Shown here: positions 50,390-59,468 of the stretch, piece after piece
Layout of the letters: every line of letters starts with the position of its first letter
How positions within the stretch are numbered: position 1 is the first letter of the stretch
NCBI RefSeq assembly: GCF_000620125.1
Contig: NZ_JHVL01000013.1
Span: forward strand, 20,879-84,878
Direction: 5' to 3'
DNA: 64,000 nt
From: Clostridiisalibacter paucivorans DSM 22131
Lineage (GTDB): Bacteria; Bacillota; Clostridia; Tissierellales; Clostridiisalibacteraceae
The notes under the pieces: generated by a model
The model's database searches: none
The model's input: only the letters and a program-made list of their open reading frames with translations
Told to the model about the DNA's origin: nothing
Made by a program: the position numbers and the translations under genes

Positions 50390-51652
50390 TTATTTTTTGC
50401 CTAAAAGATAATAATCTAAACCTAAATCATTAACTATGTCTTCACTCCAAAAATTTCTCGTATCTAAAATATTAGGAGTCTTCATAACTCCTTTCATATT
50501 TTGAAAGTCTACATTCTTAAAATAGTCATGATTCACAGCTAATACTGCCAAGTCACTATCCTTCAATGCATTATACATATCCTTTTCAATATATTTACAA
50601 GTAAATACATGGGGGTCAAATATTGATATATCTATATCATCATCCTGTTCTAGTAAATCAATAAGTTCCAAAACAGGACTTTCTCTCAAGTCATCTATAT
50701 TAGGTTTATATGTAACCCCAAGTATAGTCACCTTTTTATTATCTTTTATTCCAGACAGTATTTCCTTTATTCTATCATATACATGTGTTGGCATACTATC
50801 ATTTGTTTTTCTGCTAAGATCTATAATCTTTGCAGTTTTTGGTTGTTTTTCTACTATAAACCAGGGATCTACTGCTAAACAATGTCCCCCTACCCCTGGA
50901 CCTGGTTGATGTATATTTACTCTAGGATGTTTATTGGCTAATTCTATTACTTCCCATGCATTTATTTTCATACTCTCACATATCTTAGCTAATTCATTGG
51001 CCAATGCAATATTCACATCTCTAAAGGTATTTTCCATGAGCTTTGTCATTTCAGCAGTTGTAGGTGTCGTAAGATATATTTCACCCTTTACAAAGGTTCT
51101 GTATAATTCCTTTACCGCTTCACAAGATTCCTGATTAACTCCACCAATTATTCTATTATTCTCTTCTAATTCCTTTAATATCCTTCCTGGAAGTACCCTC
51201 TCTGGAGAATGGGCAACTAATAAATCTCGTCCCACATCGAGTCCTGACTTTTCTAAAATAGGTATGAGTAAATTTTCAACAGTCCCTGGAGGTGATGTAG
51301 ATTCTAATATGACAATATTACCCTTTTTCAAACAAGGTACTATAGATTCTGTTGCCGATACTACATATGACATATCAGCAGTCTTGTCTTTATTTATAGG
51401 TGTAGGTACTGCAATTATAAATACATCAGCATCTTCAGGGGTACTCCTAGCTACCAAGTTTCCTGATTTAACTGCTGATTGAACCATAATGTCCAAATAT
51501 GGTTCCTCTATAGTTATTTTACCTTTATTTAATTCACTAACAACTGTATTATTAACATCTACTCCCACTATCTTATGACCATGAGTAGCAAACATAGCAG
51601 CAGTAGGAAGTCCTATATATCCAAGTCCTAATATACATATTTTTTTCTTCAT
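50390..51652 (-). CDS. wecC: UDP-N-acetyl-D-mannosamine dehydrogenase-like protein
   Basis: A 420-residue UDP-sugar dehydrogenase that oxidises the C6 alcohol of a UDP-hexose to a uronate in two NAD+ steps. The NAD-binding ILGLGYIGLPTAAMFA motif is at about 5-20. The catalytic Cys is in GPGVGGHCLAVDPWF (about residue 255-270), a form typical of UDP-ManNAc/UDP-GlcNAc dehydrogenases. C-terminal GVTYKPNIDDLRESP is conserved. ATG 51652 follows GAAGGTGG; the frame is open 42 bp further upstream. It is first in the cluster that ends with tagA. The exact UDP-sugar is inferred. Confidence 0.88.
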   Translation of the reverse strand: MKKKICILGLGYIGLPTAAMFATHGHKIVGVDVNNTVVSELNKGKITIEEPYLDIMVQSAVKSGNLVARSTPEDADVFIIAVPTPINKDKTADMSYVVSATESIVPCLKKGNIVILESTSPPGTVENLLIPILEKSGLDVGRDLLVAHSPERVLPGRILKELEENNRIIGGVNQESCEAVKELYRTFVKGEIYLTTPTTAEMTKLMENTFRDVNIALANELAKICESMKINAWEVIELANKHPRVNIHQPGPGVGGHCLAVDPWFIVEKQPKTAKIIDLSRKTNDSMPTHVYDRIKEILSGIKDNKKVTILGVTYKPNIDDLRESPVLELIDLLEQDDDIDISIFDPHVFTCKYIEKDMYNALKDSDLAVLAVNHDYFKNVDFQNMKGVMKTPNILDTRNFWSEDIVNDLGLDYYLLGKK

Positions 51653-51760
51653 CAATATACCACCTTCAAGTTTTAATCTTATAATTAGAGACAATTACAC
51701 ATATAAAAGTTTAACACAGTGATTTGAAAATATCAATATTTTATACCTCCATTATAAAAA

Positions 51761-51792
51761 CTTAAATCCACGTTTTTACACGTGGATTTAAG
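51761..51792 (-). terminator. Intrinsic terminator of the amidohydrolase unit
   Basis: A perfect 13-bp stem (51761-51773 with 51780-51792), 6-nt loop, followed by TTTTTATAATG on the minus strand. It lies about 30 bp past the amidohydrolase stop. Confidence 0.88.
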
Positions 51793-51823
51793 CACTGTTA
51801 CCGCCCTTTCAATAATCTTAATA

Positions 51824-53458
51824 TTACCACTGACTATTTCTATGGTAAACAATATTACCACCCACGATGGTTAAATCTACCTTTACATCTTTTATTTCTT
51901 CTGGTTCTATTTTGTATAAATTTTTTTCAAGGACTACAATATCTGCATATTTATCCACTTCTAACGTCCCCTTTACATCTTCTTCAAATGATGCATACGC
52001 ACCCTCAATAGTGAACATTTTTAGTGCCTCCTCTACTCCTATCTTTTGATCAGGAAGCCACCCGTTTTTGGGGTATCCATTAAGGTCTTTCCTTGTTATT
52101 GCTGAATACATATTTGGAAGTACATCAAATTTTTCAACTGGTGCATCCGAGCCTCCTGGGGCATGAATCCCCATATCTATCATGCTTTTCCAATTATATG
52201 TATGCTTAGCCCTTTCAATGCCAATCCTATTTTCTACTATATGCATATCATAATGTAAAAATATAGGTTGTATATAGGCTACTATATTTAATCTTTTAAA
52301 TTTTTCTAATAAGTTTAAATCAGTTATTTGACAGTGGACTATTCCGTGTCTATGGTCTTTCTTTGGCTTTTGTTTCAAGGCCCTTTCAAAGCTTTTAAAT
52401 GCCATATACATAGCTGCATCACCAATACAATGAATAATCACATGCATTCCTTCATCATGTGCTGTCATCACTAATTCATCCAATTTTTCTTGGGAAAACA
52501 CAGGTATTCCCATTGTCTGGCTATCATCTACATAGGGAACTGTCATATAAGCTGTGCGAGCACCTAAAGAACCATCTGACAACAATTTCAAAGGTCCAAT
52601 TTTATAGTATTCATTTCCCCATCCCGTATTATATCCCTTATTTAAAAACTCTTTTAACCTTTCAATATCTGGTATTAGACACTGTTCATAAATCCTTGCT
52701 TTTAATCTTTTTTCTTCAACCAATTCTGTGTATGCCTTTATTACTTTTTCATACTCCTTTTTAGGAAGTTGTTCAAAGTCATCTGTTTGTATTGAAGTAA
52801 TCCCTTGTTTAACAGCATCGTCAATGCCCTTAGTTATCATTTCTTTTACTTTATCAATGTCTGGATCTGGTATGATTCCATAAATCAAATCCAATGCATT
52901 TTCTCTAAATATACCTAAGGGTTCTCCACTCTTATCTATATCAAATTTTCCTCCTGAGATCTGTTGAGATTTTTTATTGATACCTGCTATTTCCAATGCC
53001 TTAGAATTTACAACAGCCACATGACCACAGGCCCTAGTATAACACACTGGAAATTCAGTAGATATTTTGTCTAAATCATATCTATTGGGAAATCTATTCT
53101 CTGTAAAAAAATCATTATTCCACCCTCTTCCAAGTATCCAATCGCCTTCTTTTAAATCCCTGTTTTCCCTGGCATTATTTCCCAAGGTTATCAAATCATC
53201 TATTGAAGAGGCATTATTTAAATCCACCTTTGCTCTAGTATAACCGTAGTTTAATAAATGCATATGACTATCTATAAATCCTGGGACTACAAATCTACCT
53301 TGTAAATCTATAAGTCTTGTATCCTTATCTGTTAATTTAAGTATGTCTTTGTTATTTCCAATAGCATAAACTTTATTTTTCTTTATAGCAATAGCTTCAG
53401 CTTTAGTTCCTTCATCATCTAGAGTATAGACATCACCATTAAACAATATAATATCCAC
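51824..53458 (-). CDS. Amidohydrolase family protein (YtcJ-like)
   Basis: A 544-residue metal-dependent hydrolase. VVPGFIDSHMHLLNYG (about residue 55-70) holds the first HxH pair. The carboxylated-Lys-like region is LLSDGSLGARTAYM. Further ligands are IHCIGDAAM and HCQITD, and PGGSDAPVEKFD near residue 450. It belongs to the broad YtcJ subgroup whose substrates are mostly unknown amides or carbamates. GTG 53458 is seven bases after AGGAGG; the frame is open to 53488 without a site. It may form a unit with the P1 peptidase 51 bp upstream. Confidence 0.88.
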   Translation of the reverse strand: MDIILFNGDVYTLDDEGTKAEAIAIKKNKVYAIGNNKDILKLTDKDTRLIDLQGRFVVPGFIDSHMHLLNYGYTRAKVDLNNASSIDDLITLGNNARENRDLKEGDWILGRGWNNDFFTENRFPNRYDLDKISTEFPVCYTRACGHVAVVNSKALEIAGINKKSQQISGGKFDIDKSGEPLGIFRENALDLIYGIIPDPDIDKVKEMITKGIDDAVKQGITSIQTDDFEQLPKKEYEKVIKAYTELVEEKRLKARIYEQCLIPDIERLKEFLNKGYNTGWGNEYYKIGPLKLLSDGSLGARTAYMTVPYVDDSQTMGIPVFSQEKLDELVMTAHDEGMHVIIHCIGDAAMYMAFKSFERALKQKPKKDHRHGIVHCQITDLNLLEKFKRLNIVAYIQPIFLHYDMHIVENRIGIERAKHTYNWKSMIDMGIHAPGGSDAPVEKFDVLPNMYSAITRKDLNGYPKNGWLPDQKIGVEEALKMFTIEGAYASFEEDVKGTLEVDKYADIVVLEKNLYKIEPEEIKDVKVDLTIVGGNIVYHRNSQW

Positions 53459-53509
53459 GATCTTCCCTCCTAAAATCACTGATTCCACCCCAAATACTTA
53501 TAATATTAA

Positions 53510-54553
53510 TCACATGTTTCCATCCAAAACATTTTTCAAAGATTCCCTAATCTTCCCCCCTATGCCCACCACTCTATTAGCAGTAATCATAGAGTTTAAT
53601 ATTGCTTCTTCCTCACATTCAGCTACTGCTCTAAAAATTATATCTATTTTATTCTCATTTATAACCTTTAATGAAAGAATCTCTTGATCATATCTAATGG
53701 TATTTCCAGTAGAAAAAGCAATAACTATTTCACCACTTCCATTACCTATAAAAGATCCTGTTCTTGATAATCCTACTACTGTTCTTTTACATATTCTTTT
53801 TAATTGTCTACTGCTAAGGGGAATATCTGTGGCTATAACAGATATTATAGATCCCAGACTATTTTTGTCTTCCACATTTAGTTCTTCATAGATTTTTCTT
53901 CCAACATTTCTCCCATCAATAGTCAAATCCTTTAATTTTCCATGATTAGACAGTACTAAAATACCAACAGTATATTTTTCATCATCTAGCATTATAGTCC
54001 TTGAAGCAGAGCCAATTCCACCTTTTAACTGATGACAACTCATACCCTTTCCAGCACCCACATCTCCCTCTTGAAAATCTACTTTTGCATCTTTTATAGC
54101 CTTAAATACATGCTCCTGTTTTACTGCTCTCATTTGAATATCATTCAAATAGCTATCATTACATTCAGCTATTATTGGATTTATACTTTTAATTTCAAGT
54201 CCATCTTTTTTAGATTTTTCTATCATATATTCCACCACTGCATCATGTACTAATCCCACATTTAATGTATTAGTTAACGCAAGGATAGACTCTAAGGTTC
54301 CTAGCTCATCAATTTGTATAAGTCCCAAGGTTTTTCCATATCCGTTTATTACATGTGATGCAGCAACTAGCTTATTTTGGTATATATTATCCTCTGTTGG
54401 CAATATTACTGTTATACCTGTTTTATTTTCAGAGGTATCAATGGTACAATGACCTACCCTTATACCCTTAACATCAGTAATTTTATTTTTTTTGCCCTTT
54501 GGTAATATGCCAATATTTATTCCATAGCTGTCTATTCTTTTTTTTCCCTGCAT
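53510..54553 (-). CDS. P1/S58-family aminopeptidase (DmpA-like)
   Basis: A 347-residue self-processing Ntn-type hydrolase. ITDVKGIRVGHCTI (about 28-41) is the N-terminal motif. GGIGSASRTI (about residue 190) contains the Gly-Ser where the precursor is cleaved and the Ser becomes the nucleophile. The C-terminal part has GNGSGEIVIAFSTGN. It removes N-terminal residues from D- or L-amino-acid amides or beta-peptides, depending on the member. ATG 54553 is nine bases after AAGGGAG. It probably works with the adjacent amidohydrolase. Confidence 0.9.
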   Translation of the reverse strand: MQGKKRIDSYGINIGILPKGKKNKITDVKGIRVGHCTIDTSENKTGITVILPTEDNIYQNKLVAASHVINGYGKTLGLIQIDELGTLESILALTNTLNVGLVHDAVVEYMIEKSKKDGLEIKSINPIIAECNDSYLNDIQMRAVKQEHVFKAIKDAKVDFQEGDVGAGKGMSCHQLKGGIGSASRTIMLDDEKYTVGILVLSNHGKLKDLTIDGRNVGRKIYEELNVEDKNSLGSIISVIATDIPLSSRQLKRICKRTVVGLSRTGSFIGNGSGEIVIAFSTGNTIRYDQEILSLKVINENKIDIIFRAVAECEEEAILNSMITANRVVGIGGKIRESLKNVLDGNM

Positions 54554-54653
54554 ATTAGACATCTCCCTTAGATATTTCAAATAGTATTACATTTTATTTG
54601 GCAATCTTTATATGCTATCCTTAATAATAGATCGTTATTTCAGAATATTGTGA

Positions 54654-56009
54654 TTAGTCAATGTCAAACTCCCTTATTGCATACCTAATTTTACCAGAAT
54701 TTGAAGTGGGAATATCCTTCATATATTTTACATTTACCTCTTCTACTCCTAAAACATTTTCAATTTCTTCAACAAAATTATCTATATCCTTTTGTTTAAA
54801 CTTACTACTTTTAACCACCTTGAGAGTAGCCTTCTCATTGCTATGCTGTATAAATTGAAACTGTTTTATACTACTCATATTTCTGGCTATATGATTCCAA
54901 TAATGTCCATGTACCATTTTTCCATCTTTAGATATAAACATTTCATCTTCTCTACCTTCTATAGACTCTAATATAGGAAGATTAATCTCACATTGGGTCT
55001 CTTTATTAGATATAATGGCCATATCCCCCAATTGATATCTTAATCTAGGCATAGCAAAGTTATTTAGATCTGTTACTAAAACTAATCCCCTATTTCCTAT
55101 TTCAACAGGTTTTTTAGTCTGTATATCAACTATTTCTAGCACTAAATTTTCAGCAGATATATGCATATGTCCTTTGGGACATTGGTATGCTATTATCCCA
55201 CCATCTCTAGCGCCATACTCATTAATTACAGGACAATTAAATGCCCTTTCTATAGCTTTTCTCTGATAGTCATGGAGTGTTTCTGCTGTAGATAGTACTC
55301 CCTTCAAAGGTATATTTACATATATATTTTTATCCATCAATATTTTTGAAAATGCATATAGTGCTGATGCATAACCATAGATATATTTCGGCTTAAACTT
55401 ATTTATTTTATCTACATATTCATTCATTTTTTTAGAATTTATATCATATGCAGGAAGTATAATCCTATTTTTAAGAAATCTTTCTTTTAATTTATACTTA
55501 ATATCCGATGCCTTAGACAGTTCAATAGGCGAACCCCATATCATCACAGATGGATCACTGGGTTCTATTCCCCACCACGATAGACTCCTCCACCTAGCAG
55601 CTTCATAATGCTCCACAGTATATCTATCTAAATAAAATTTCACTGGCTCCCCTGTAGATCCTCCTGTATTATTATGTATCAAAGTATTTTTATCTACAGT
55701 TTTACTAATATATCTATCATGATCTATTAAAAACTTTTCCTTTGTCAACACAGATATCTGTCTCAATCCCTCATAAGGATCTTTATTTATTACTCCCCTC
55801 AAATCTTTAAATTCTTCATATGCAGGCACATTATCTATACAATGCAATAATAATTTCTTTAATTTTCCACGCTGTAATTTATATATCTGTTGACTAGATA
55901 GCTTGTCACTATGTTTTAATTCCCTTATATATTGTCTAATCTTATTAGCTTTGTGTTTTTCCATATATGGATATACTAATTTATCTATAAAAATTTTGTT
56001 GAATCCCAT
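54654..56009 (-). CDS. Phenylacetate-CoA ligase-like/CapK-family adenylating enzyme
   Basis: A 451-residue ANL-superfamily protein of the PaaK/CapK subgroup. The P-loop-like NNTGGSTGEPVKF (about residue 109-121), YGYASALYAFS and NEYGARDGGI are the expected core motifs; a C-terminal catalytic-Lys-type ending GKIRYAIREF is present. CapK-type members occur in capsule loci, others activate aryl acids. The N-terminal helical part is longer than in PaaK. AGAGGTGAAATAG precedes the ATG. It lies about 2.9 kb upstream of the wecC cluster, past the two hydrolase genes, so a link to the polysaccharide is possible. Substrate unknown. Confidence 0.8.
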   Translation of the reverse strand: MGFNKIFIDKLVYPYMEKHKANKIRQYIRELKHSDKLSSQQIYKLQRGKLKKLLLHCIDNVPAYEEFKDLRGVINKDPYEGLRQISVLTKEKFLIDHDRYISKTVDKNTLIHNNTGGSTGEPVKFYLDRYTVEHYEAARWRSLSWWGIEPSDPSVMIWGSPIELSKASDIKYKLKERFLKNRIILPAYDINSKKMNEYVDKINKFKPKYIYGYASALYAFSKILMDKNIYVNIPLKGVLSTAETLHDYQRKAIERAFNCPVINEYGARDGGIIAYQCPKGHMHISAENLVLEIVDIQTKKPVEIGNRGLVLVTDLNNFAMPRLRYQLGDMAIISNKETQCEINLPILESIEGREDEMFISKDGKMVHGHYWNHIARNMSSIKQFQFIQHSNEKATLKVVKSSKFKQKDIDNFVEEIENVLGVEEVNVKYMKDIPTSNSGKIRYAIREFDID

Positions 56010-56041
56010 CTATTTCACCTCTATTTTTTAACTTTAAAATT

Positions 56042-56050
56042 ATTATATCA
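56042..56050 (-). promoter_or_regulatory. Extended -10 promoter of the CapK-like gene
   Basis: Minus strand TG-A-TATAAT (56050-56042), about 33 bp before the ATG; no good -35 is seen. Confidence 0.5.
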
Positions 56051-56072
56051 CTTAAAATAATTTACAAAACAA

Positions 56073-56097
56073 AAAACCTGAAGAAATTTCAGGTTTT
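56073..56097 (-). terminator. Intrinsic terminator-like hairpin upstream of the CapK-like gene
   Basis: AAAACCTGAA (56073-56082) pairs with TTCAGGTTTT (56088-56097); TTTTTTGTTTTG follows on the minus strand. It is the second stop for transcription coming from mazEF. Confidence 0.75.
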
Positions 56098-56130
56098 AAA
56101 CTGTTATGATTATAATAAAGGGATAGATAG

Positions 56131-56172
56131 GTATTAGTTAGTAGGTATTAGCTAGTAGTTAGTAGTTGATGG
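56131..56172. repeat. Heptamer element H (one arm only)
   Basis: TTAGTTAGTAGGTATTAGCT and a following AGTAGTTAGTAGTTGATGG repeat the heptamer arm of the family without its partner arm or core. It is likely a decayed copy. Confidence 0.65.
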
Positions 56173-56287
56173 TATAAGCAGAGAACCCAAATCTTTATTA
56201 TGATCTGGAGTGAATCGCTTAGTGGTAAAGTAAGGAATCTAAAGAAAGTAAAAAGGAAGTTTGTAGAAACTAGGTTCAAAAAATACA

Positions 56288-56312
56288 AAAACCTAGAAAA
56301 TATCTAGGTTTT
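56288..56312 (-). terminator. Intrinsic terminator of mazEF
   Basis: AAAACCTAGA (56288-56297) pairs with TCTAGGTTTT (56303-56312); TTTTTGTATTTTTTG follows on the minus strand. Confidence 0.82.
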
Positions 56313-56367
56313 TTGTTTCAATTAATAATCAATTTACATATTGATCAAAATAAAATCTTAAATTTTA

Positions 56368-56724
56368 TTAAAAGTCTATTAATCCAATACTTATTTTTAA
56401 GCACTCATTAACTCTATCCATCATATCTTCATCAAATTCACCAATTCTTTCCCTAAGTCTCTTCTTATCTACAGTTCTTATCTGTTCTAAAAGAACAACT
56501 GAATCCTTGGGAAGTCCATATTCAGTAGCTTTAATCTCTATATGAGTAGGCAATTTAGCCTTATTAATCTGAGATGTTATAGCAGATACAATGGTGGTGG
56601 GGCTATATTTATTCCCCACATCATTTTGTATCACTAATACAGGTCTAACTCCACCTTGCTCCGAGCCAATAACTGGGCTTAAATCGGCATAGAAAATATC
56701 TCCTCTTTTAATCAAATCATTCAC
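56368..56724 (-). CDS. ndoA: MazF/PemK-type endoribonuclease toxin
   Basis: A 118-residue mRNA interferase closely similar in length and motif to Bacillus NdoA (EndoA). [19 protein letters not shown] opens the fold, RPVLVIQND carries the conserved Arg, and [10 protein letters not shown] includes catalytic Thr/Ser. It cuts single-stranded RNA at short motifs and is neutralised by the RHH protein encoded just upstream. The start overlaps the antitoxin stop by 8 bp; AGGATG is the site. The location after alr is the conserved Firmicute one. Confidence 0.93.
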   Translation of the reverse strand: MNDLIKRGDIFYADLSPVIGSEQGGVRPVLVIQNDVGNKYSPTTIVSAITSQINKAKLPTHIEIKATEYGLPKDSVVLLEQIRTVDKKRLRERIGEFDEDMMDRVNECLKISIGLIDF

Positions 56725-56992
56725 ATCCTGTCAAATTGGCTTCATATTTACAGAGGTCTTTATTATCTTTTTCTAAACCCATCTCAGCAAATGTTAGATT
56801 TATACTAGCCATTTCCATATACCCATCTCTAAGTTCTTCTCTGATTTGAACTCTTTTTCTTTCTCTTATATACAGTTTCATGGCCTCTCTGATAAATTCA
56901 CTCCTATTTTTTTTCTCAATACATATTATGCCATCGATTTCCTTAAGTAAGGTATCGGGTAAACTTATCATAATTCGTTTTGTTTCGGCCAT
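56717..56992 (-). CDS. ndoAI: Ribbon-helix-helix antitoxin (EndoAI/MazE)
   Basis: A 91-residue protein with an N-terminal RHH DNA-binding domain ([18 protein letters not shown], then [16 protein letters not shown]) and a C-terminal tail that would bind the toxin groove. It forms a complex with NdoA and probably represses the pair. ATG 56992 follows GGAGG; the frame extends 36 bp upstream through the site and is not likely used. A strong dedicated promoter lies at 57080-57109. Confidence 0.9.
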   Translation of the reverse strand: MAETKRIMISLPDTLLKEIDGIICIEKKNRSEFIREAMKLYIRERKRVQIREELRDGYMEMASINLTFAEMGLEKDNKDLCKYEANLTGCE

Positions 56993-57079
56993 ACCAGCAC
57001 CTCCAGGTTTACATATAATAGCAGACATGTTACCATTTTATAGGTTTATTATATTCATACTTATCTCAGCATATACTAG

Positions 57080-57109
57080 ATTATATATTAGTCTCTTAAG
57101 TTATGTCAA
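57080..57109 (-). promoter_or_regulatory. Sigma-A promoter of the toxin-antitoxin pair
   Basis: Consensus TTGACA (57104-57109), 18 bp, TATAAT (57080-57085), about 88 bp before the antitoxin ATG. It lies in the gap after alr, so the pair does not depend on alr transcription. Confidence 0.82.
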
Positions 57110-57154
57110 CCTAAAAAGACTGTCGAGATTTATAAAAAAATGTATTTAACTTTT

Positions 57155-58327
57155 TTATTTTAGTATGTAGTCTCTTATGTAAACTATTTCATTTGCTTCT
57201 TTATAAACCCTTGGAACCCTTTTTGAAATCATACATACAATTTCATAGTTTATAGTTCCCAACATAGAAGCAATTTCATCTATATGAGGTTCGTTTTTGG
57301 AACCATCTCCAAATAACAATATCTCATCTCCTGGAGATACCTTTTCTATATTAGTTATATCAAACATACACTGGTCCATACATATTCTTCCCACATTTGG
57401 TACTCTTATACCATTAATCGCACCTTCCACCTTATTACTAAGAAGTCTAGTATATCCATCTGCATATCCTATGGGTACTGTTCCTATCTTAGTCTTAGAG
57501 TCTGTGACATATATATGACCATAACTAATTCCTGTATTTTCTTCTATTTCCTTCACATGGGATATCTTTGCTTTTAGTGTCATAGCAGGTTTTAGATCTA
57601 TTCTGGATTTATGTACATCTTCTGAAGGATATAATCCATAAAGAATAATCCCAGCTCTAACCATATCCATATTATATTCAGGTAAATCTATTATGGCTGC
57701 ACTATTAGACACATGCTTGATGGGAATTTTAATACCTCTCTTTTCTAATTCACTTACCATCCATTGAAATCTTTCAAATTGTATTTTAGTTGTAGTTTTA
57801 TCTTCATCATCAGCTAATGCAAAATGTGTAAACAATCCTTCTATTTCCAAATTAGGAAGATTACTCATTTTTAGTATTTCATCTGCAGAATCCTCATTAG
57901 GCAAATATCCTATTCTGCTCATACCTGTGTCCACTTTCACATGAACCTTAGCTGTCTTTTGAAGTTTAATAGCTTCATCTGAAATAGCTTTAGCTTGTTC
58001 ATATTTATATACTGCAGAAATTATATTATGTTCCACTAAGGCTTTAGACTGATATTCAGGGGTATATCCCAATATTAAAATAGGAGCTTCTATATTTGAA
58101 TTTCTTAATTCTATAGCCTCTGATAATGTTGCAACAGCTAATCTATCTGCTCCATTCTTTAAAAATGTATTGGCAACAATTGCGGCTCCATGCCCATATG
58201 CATCTGCTTTAACTACCGCAGTAACTAAAGATTCTTTCCTTGTAATCCTTCTCACTTCTTTTATATTATGGGCTAAATTATCTAAATTAATCTCTGCCCA
58301 AACAGGTCTAGTTTCTTTTTGTGACAT
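57155..58327 (-). CDS. alr: Alanine racemase
   Basis: A 390-residue PLP enzyme that makes D-alanine for peptidoglycan. The PLP Lys is in VVKADAYGHGA (about residue 39), and the second catalytic base Tyr is in GISYGHIY (about 265). Length is usual. GAGGGGGAAGTGTA precedes the ATG. It follows the LolA-like lipoprotein gene and precedes ndoAI/ndoA, the order known from Bacillus and Clostridia. Confidence 0.97.
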   Translation of the reverse strand: MSQKETRPVWAEINLDNLAHNIKEVRRITRKESLVTAVVKADAYGHGAAIVANTFLKNGADRLAVATLSEAIELRNSNIEAPILILGYTPEYQSKALVEHNIISAVYKYEQAKAISDEAIKLQKTAKVHVKVDTGMSRIGYLPNEDSADEILKMSNLPNLEIEGLFTHFALADDEDKTTTKIQFERFQWMVSELEKRGIKIPIKHVSNSAAIIDLPEYNMDMVRAGIILYGLYPSEDVHKSRIDLKPAMTLKAKISHVKEIEENTGISYGHIYVTDSKTKIGTVPIGYADGYTRLLSNKVEGAINGIRVPNVGRICMDQCMFDITNIEKVSPGDEILLFGDGSKNEPHIDEIASMLGTINYEIVCMISKRVPRVYKEANEIVYIRDYILK

Positions 58328-58369
58328 TACACTTCCCCCTCATTCTTTTGTTAGATTGTCAAAAATACA

Positions 58370-58981
58370 TTATTTTAAGTTATCTATTTCAATATCGGGA
58401 TTATATATAAAATCCTCATAATAAACTTCTACTGTAATTTTATCATTTTTGTCTAAAATTATCATCTTTAAAGGGGAAAAATTTTTTTTATTTATCCAAA
58501 GTTCAGCATAATCCCTGTATTTATTACTTCCACCTACTGAAGTCGTCAATACAAAATATTCTATATCGTCTATATTTTTACAATTAATCTGTGAATCTTC
58601 TCCAGTAATAAAGTCTTCTAAAAACTTTCCCATATATGTATTATATTCTTCTATCTGTTCAATATTCTTAATAAGAAAATCATTTTTGATTTGAGGGTTG
58701 TGTATCCAGGCATTTTCACCATCATTTACAATCTTCTGTTCTATTTTATCATTTTTATTGACAAATTCAATTATGTATTTATTGGGATTTTCATAGAATT
58801 CCTTAACTCTATATACCCTTTTATCTTTATTACTTAATGTATGAATATCTCCAACACAGCTATACGATTGCATATTATTCAATTTCTTTTGTAATTCATA
58901 GGAAACTTCATCATTAGTTGGCTCTGTACATCCAATTAATAGTAGCGTAAAAATCAACAAACCAACCAATAATCGGTTCAA
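58370..58981 (-). CDS. LolA/YdcC-like lipoprotein
   Basis: A 203-residue lipoprotein with lipobox LLIGC (Cys about 18). The mature part has the LolA-type pattern LQKKLNNMQSYSCVGDI, repeated strands with EF(Y/V) and a late PLKMIILD. In B. subtilis the equivalent gene (ydcC) lies in the same place before alr and belongs to a sporulation regulon; function remains unclear. Start is TTG 58981 after AAAGGAGG; the frame is open six codons further without a separate site. Confidence 0.78.
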   Translation of the reverse strand: MNRLLVGLLIFTLLLIGCTEPTNDEVSYELQKKLNNMQSYSCVGDIHTLSNKDKRVYRVKEFYENPNKYIIEFVNKNDKIEQKIVNDGENAWIHNPQIKNDFLIKNIEQIEEYNTYMGKFLEDFITGEDSQINCKNIDDIEYFVLTTSVGGSNKYRDYAELWINKKNFSPLKMIILDKNDKITVEVYYEDFIYNPDIEIDNLK

Positions 58982-59011
58982 AAATACACCTCCTTTCAAT
59001 ATTTGAACCCT

Positions 59012-59455
59012 TTATATATACTTTAATATATCTGATCTAGCTATAATTCCCACTAATTCATATTCATCATTAATTACTGGCACTCTATTTATATTCTTAT
59101 CTAACATTATATTTACTATGCTCCTAATATCATCACTCTCCTTAACCTTTATAACTGGAGTAGTCATAATATCTTTTACTTTATCAGAGGCCATTTTCCT
59201 TAGCTGTCCTTCAAATTTTTTTATGCTTTCCAACATTATGAATCCACCTAATAATGAAATATATGCAGGCATTTTTATATCTTTATCTTTGAACATTAGA
59301 TCAGCCTCTGTTACAATACCTACCACCTTATTTTTCTCATCTACTACTGGTACGCCACTTATTTCTTGTTGCAATAAAATTTTTGTCACCTTTTCTGCAG
59401 TATCATTGGGGTTTACCGTTACAACTTCTTTTGTCATTATATCTTTAGCATTCAA
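59012..59455 (-). CDS. Two-CBS-domain protein
   Basis: A 147-residue protein that is essentially a CBS pair: NAKDIMTKEVVTVNPNDTAE opens the first domain and VKDIMTTPVIKVKESDDIRS the second, each ending in GIVTEADL / GIIARSDIL. Such pairs bind adenosyl nucleotides and sense energy or metabolites. A short extra stretch (about 60-85) separates the domains. Start is probably TTG 59455, eight bases after AAGGAGG. Target unknown. Confidence 0.87.
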   Translation of the reverse strand: MNAKDIMTKEVVTVNPNDTAEKVTKILLQQEISGVPVVDEKNKVVGIVTEADLMFKDKDIKMPAYISLLGGFIMLESIKKFEGQLRKMASDKVKDIMTTPVIKVKESDDIRSIVNIMLDKNINRVPVINDEYELVGIIARSDILKYI

Positions 59456-59468
59456 AGAAAACACCTCC

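Larger units (their letters stand above)
56010..56367. other. Intergenic region with two terminators and a half heptamer element
   Basis: 358 bp. It holds, from the mazF side, the terminator at 56288-56312, an unassigned stretch (56173-56285), heptamer element H (56131-56172), a second hairpin (56073-56097) and an extended -10 promoter for the CapK-like gene. A 36-codon open frame from ATG 56200 to about 56307 is strongly Lys/Arg-rich but has no ribosome site and runs into the terminator, so I do not call it a gene. Confidence 0.55.

Noticed and set aside
56200..56307. 36-codon, Lys/Arg-rich open frame on the plus strand
   Set aside because: No ribosome site or promoter, and the 3' end falls inside the mazEF terminator. 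It could be a remnant of a gene, but nothing supports a call.
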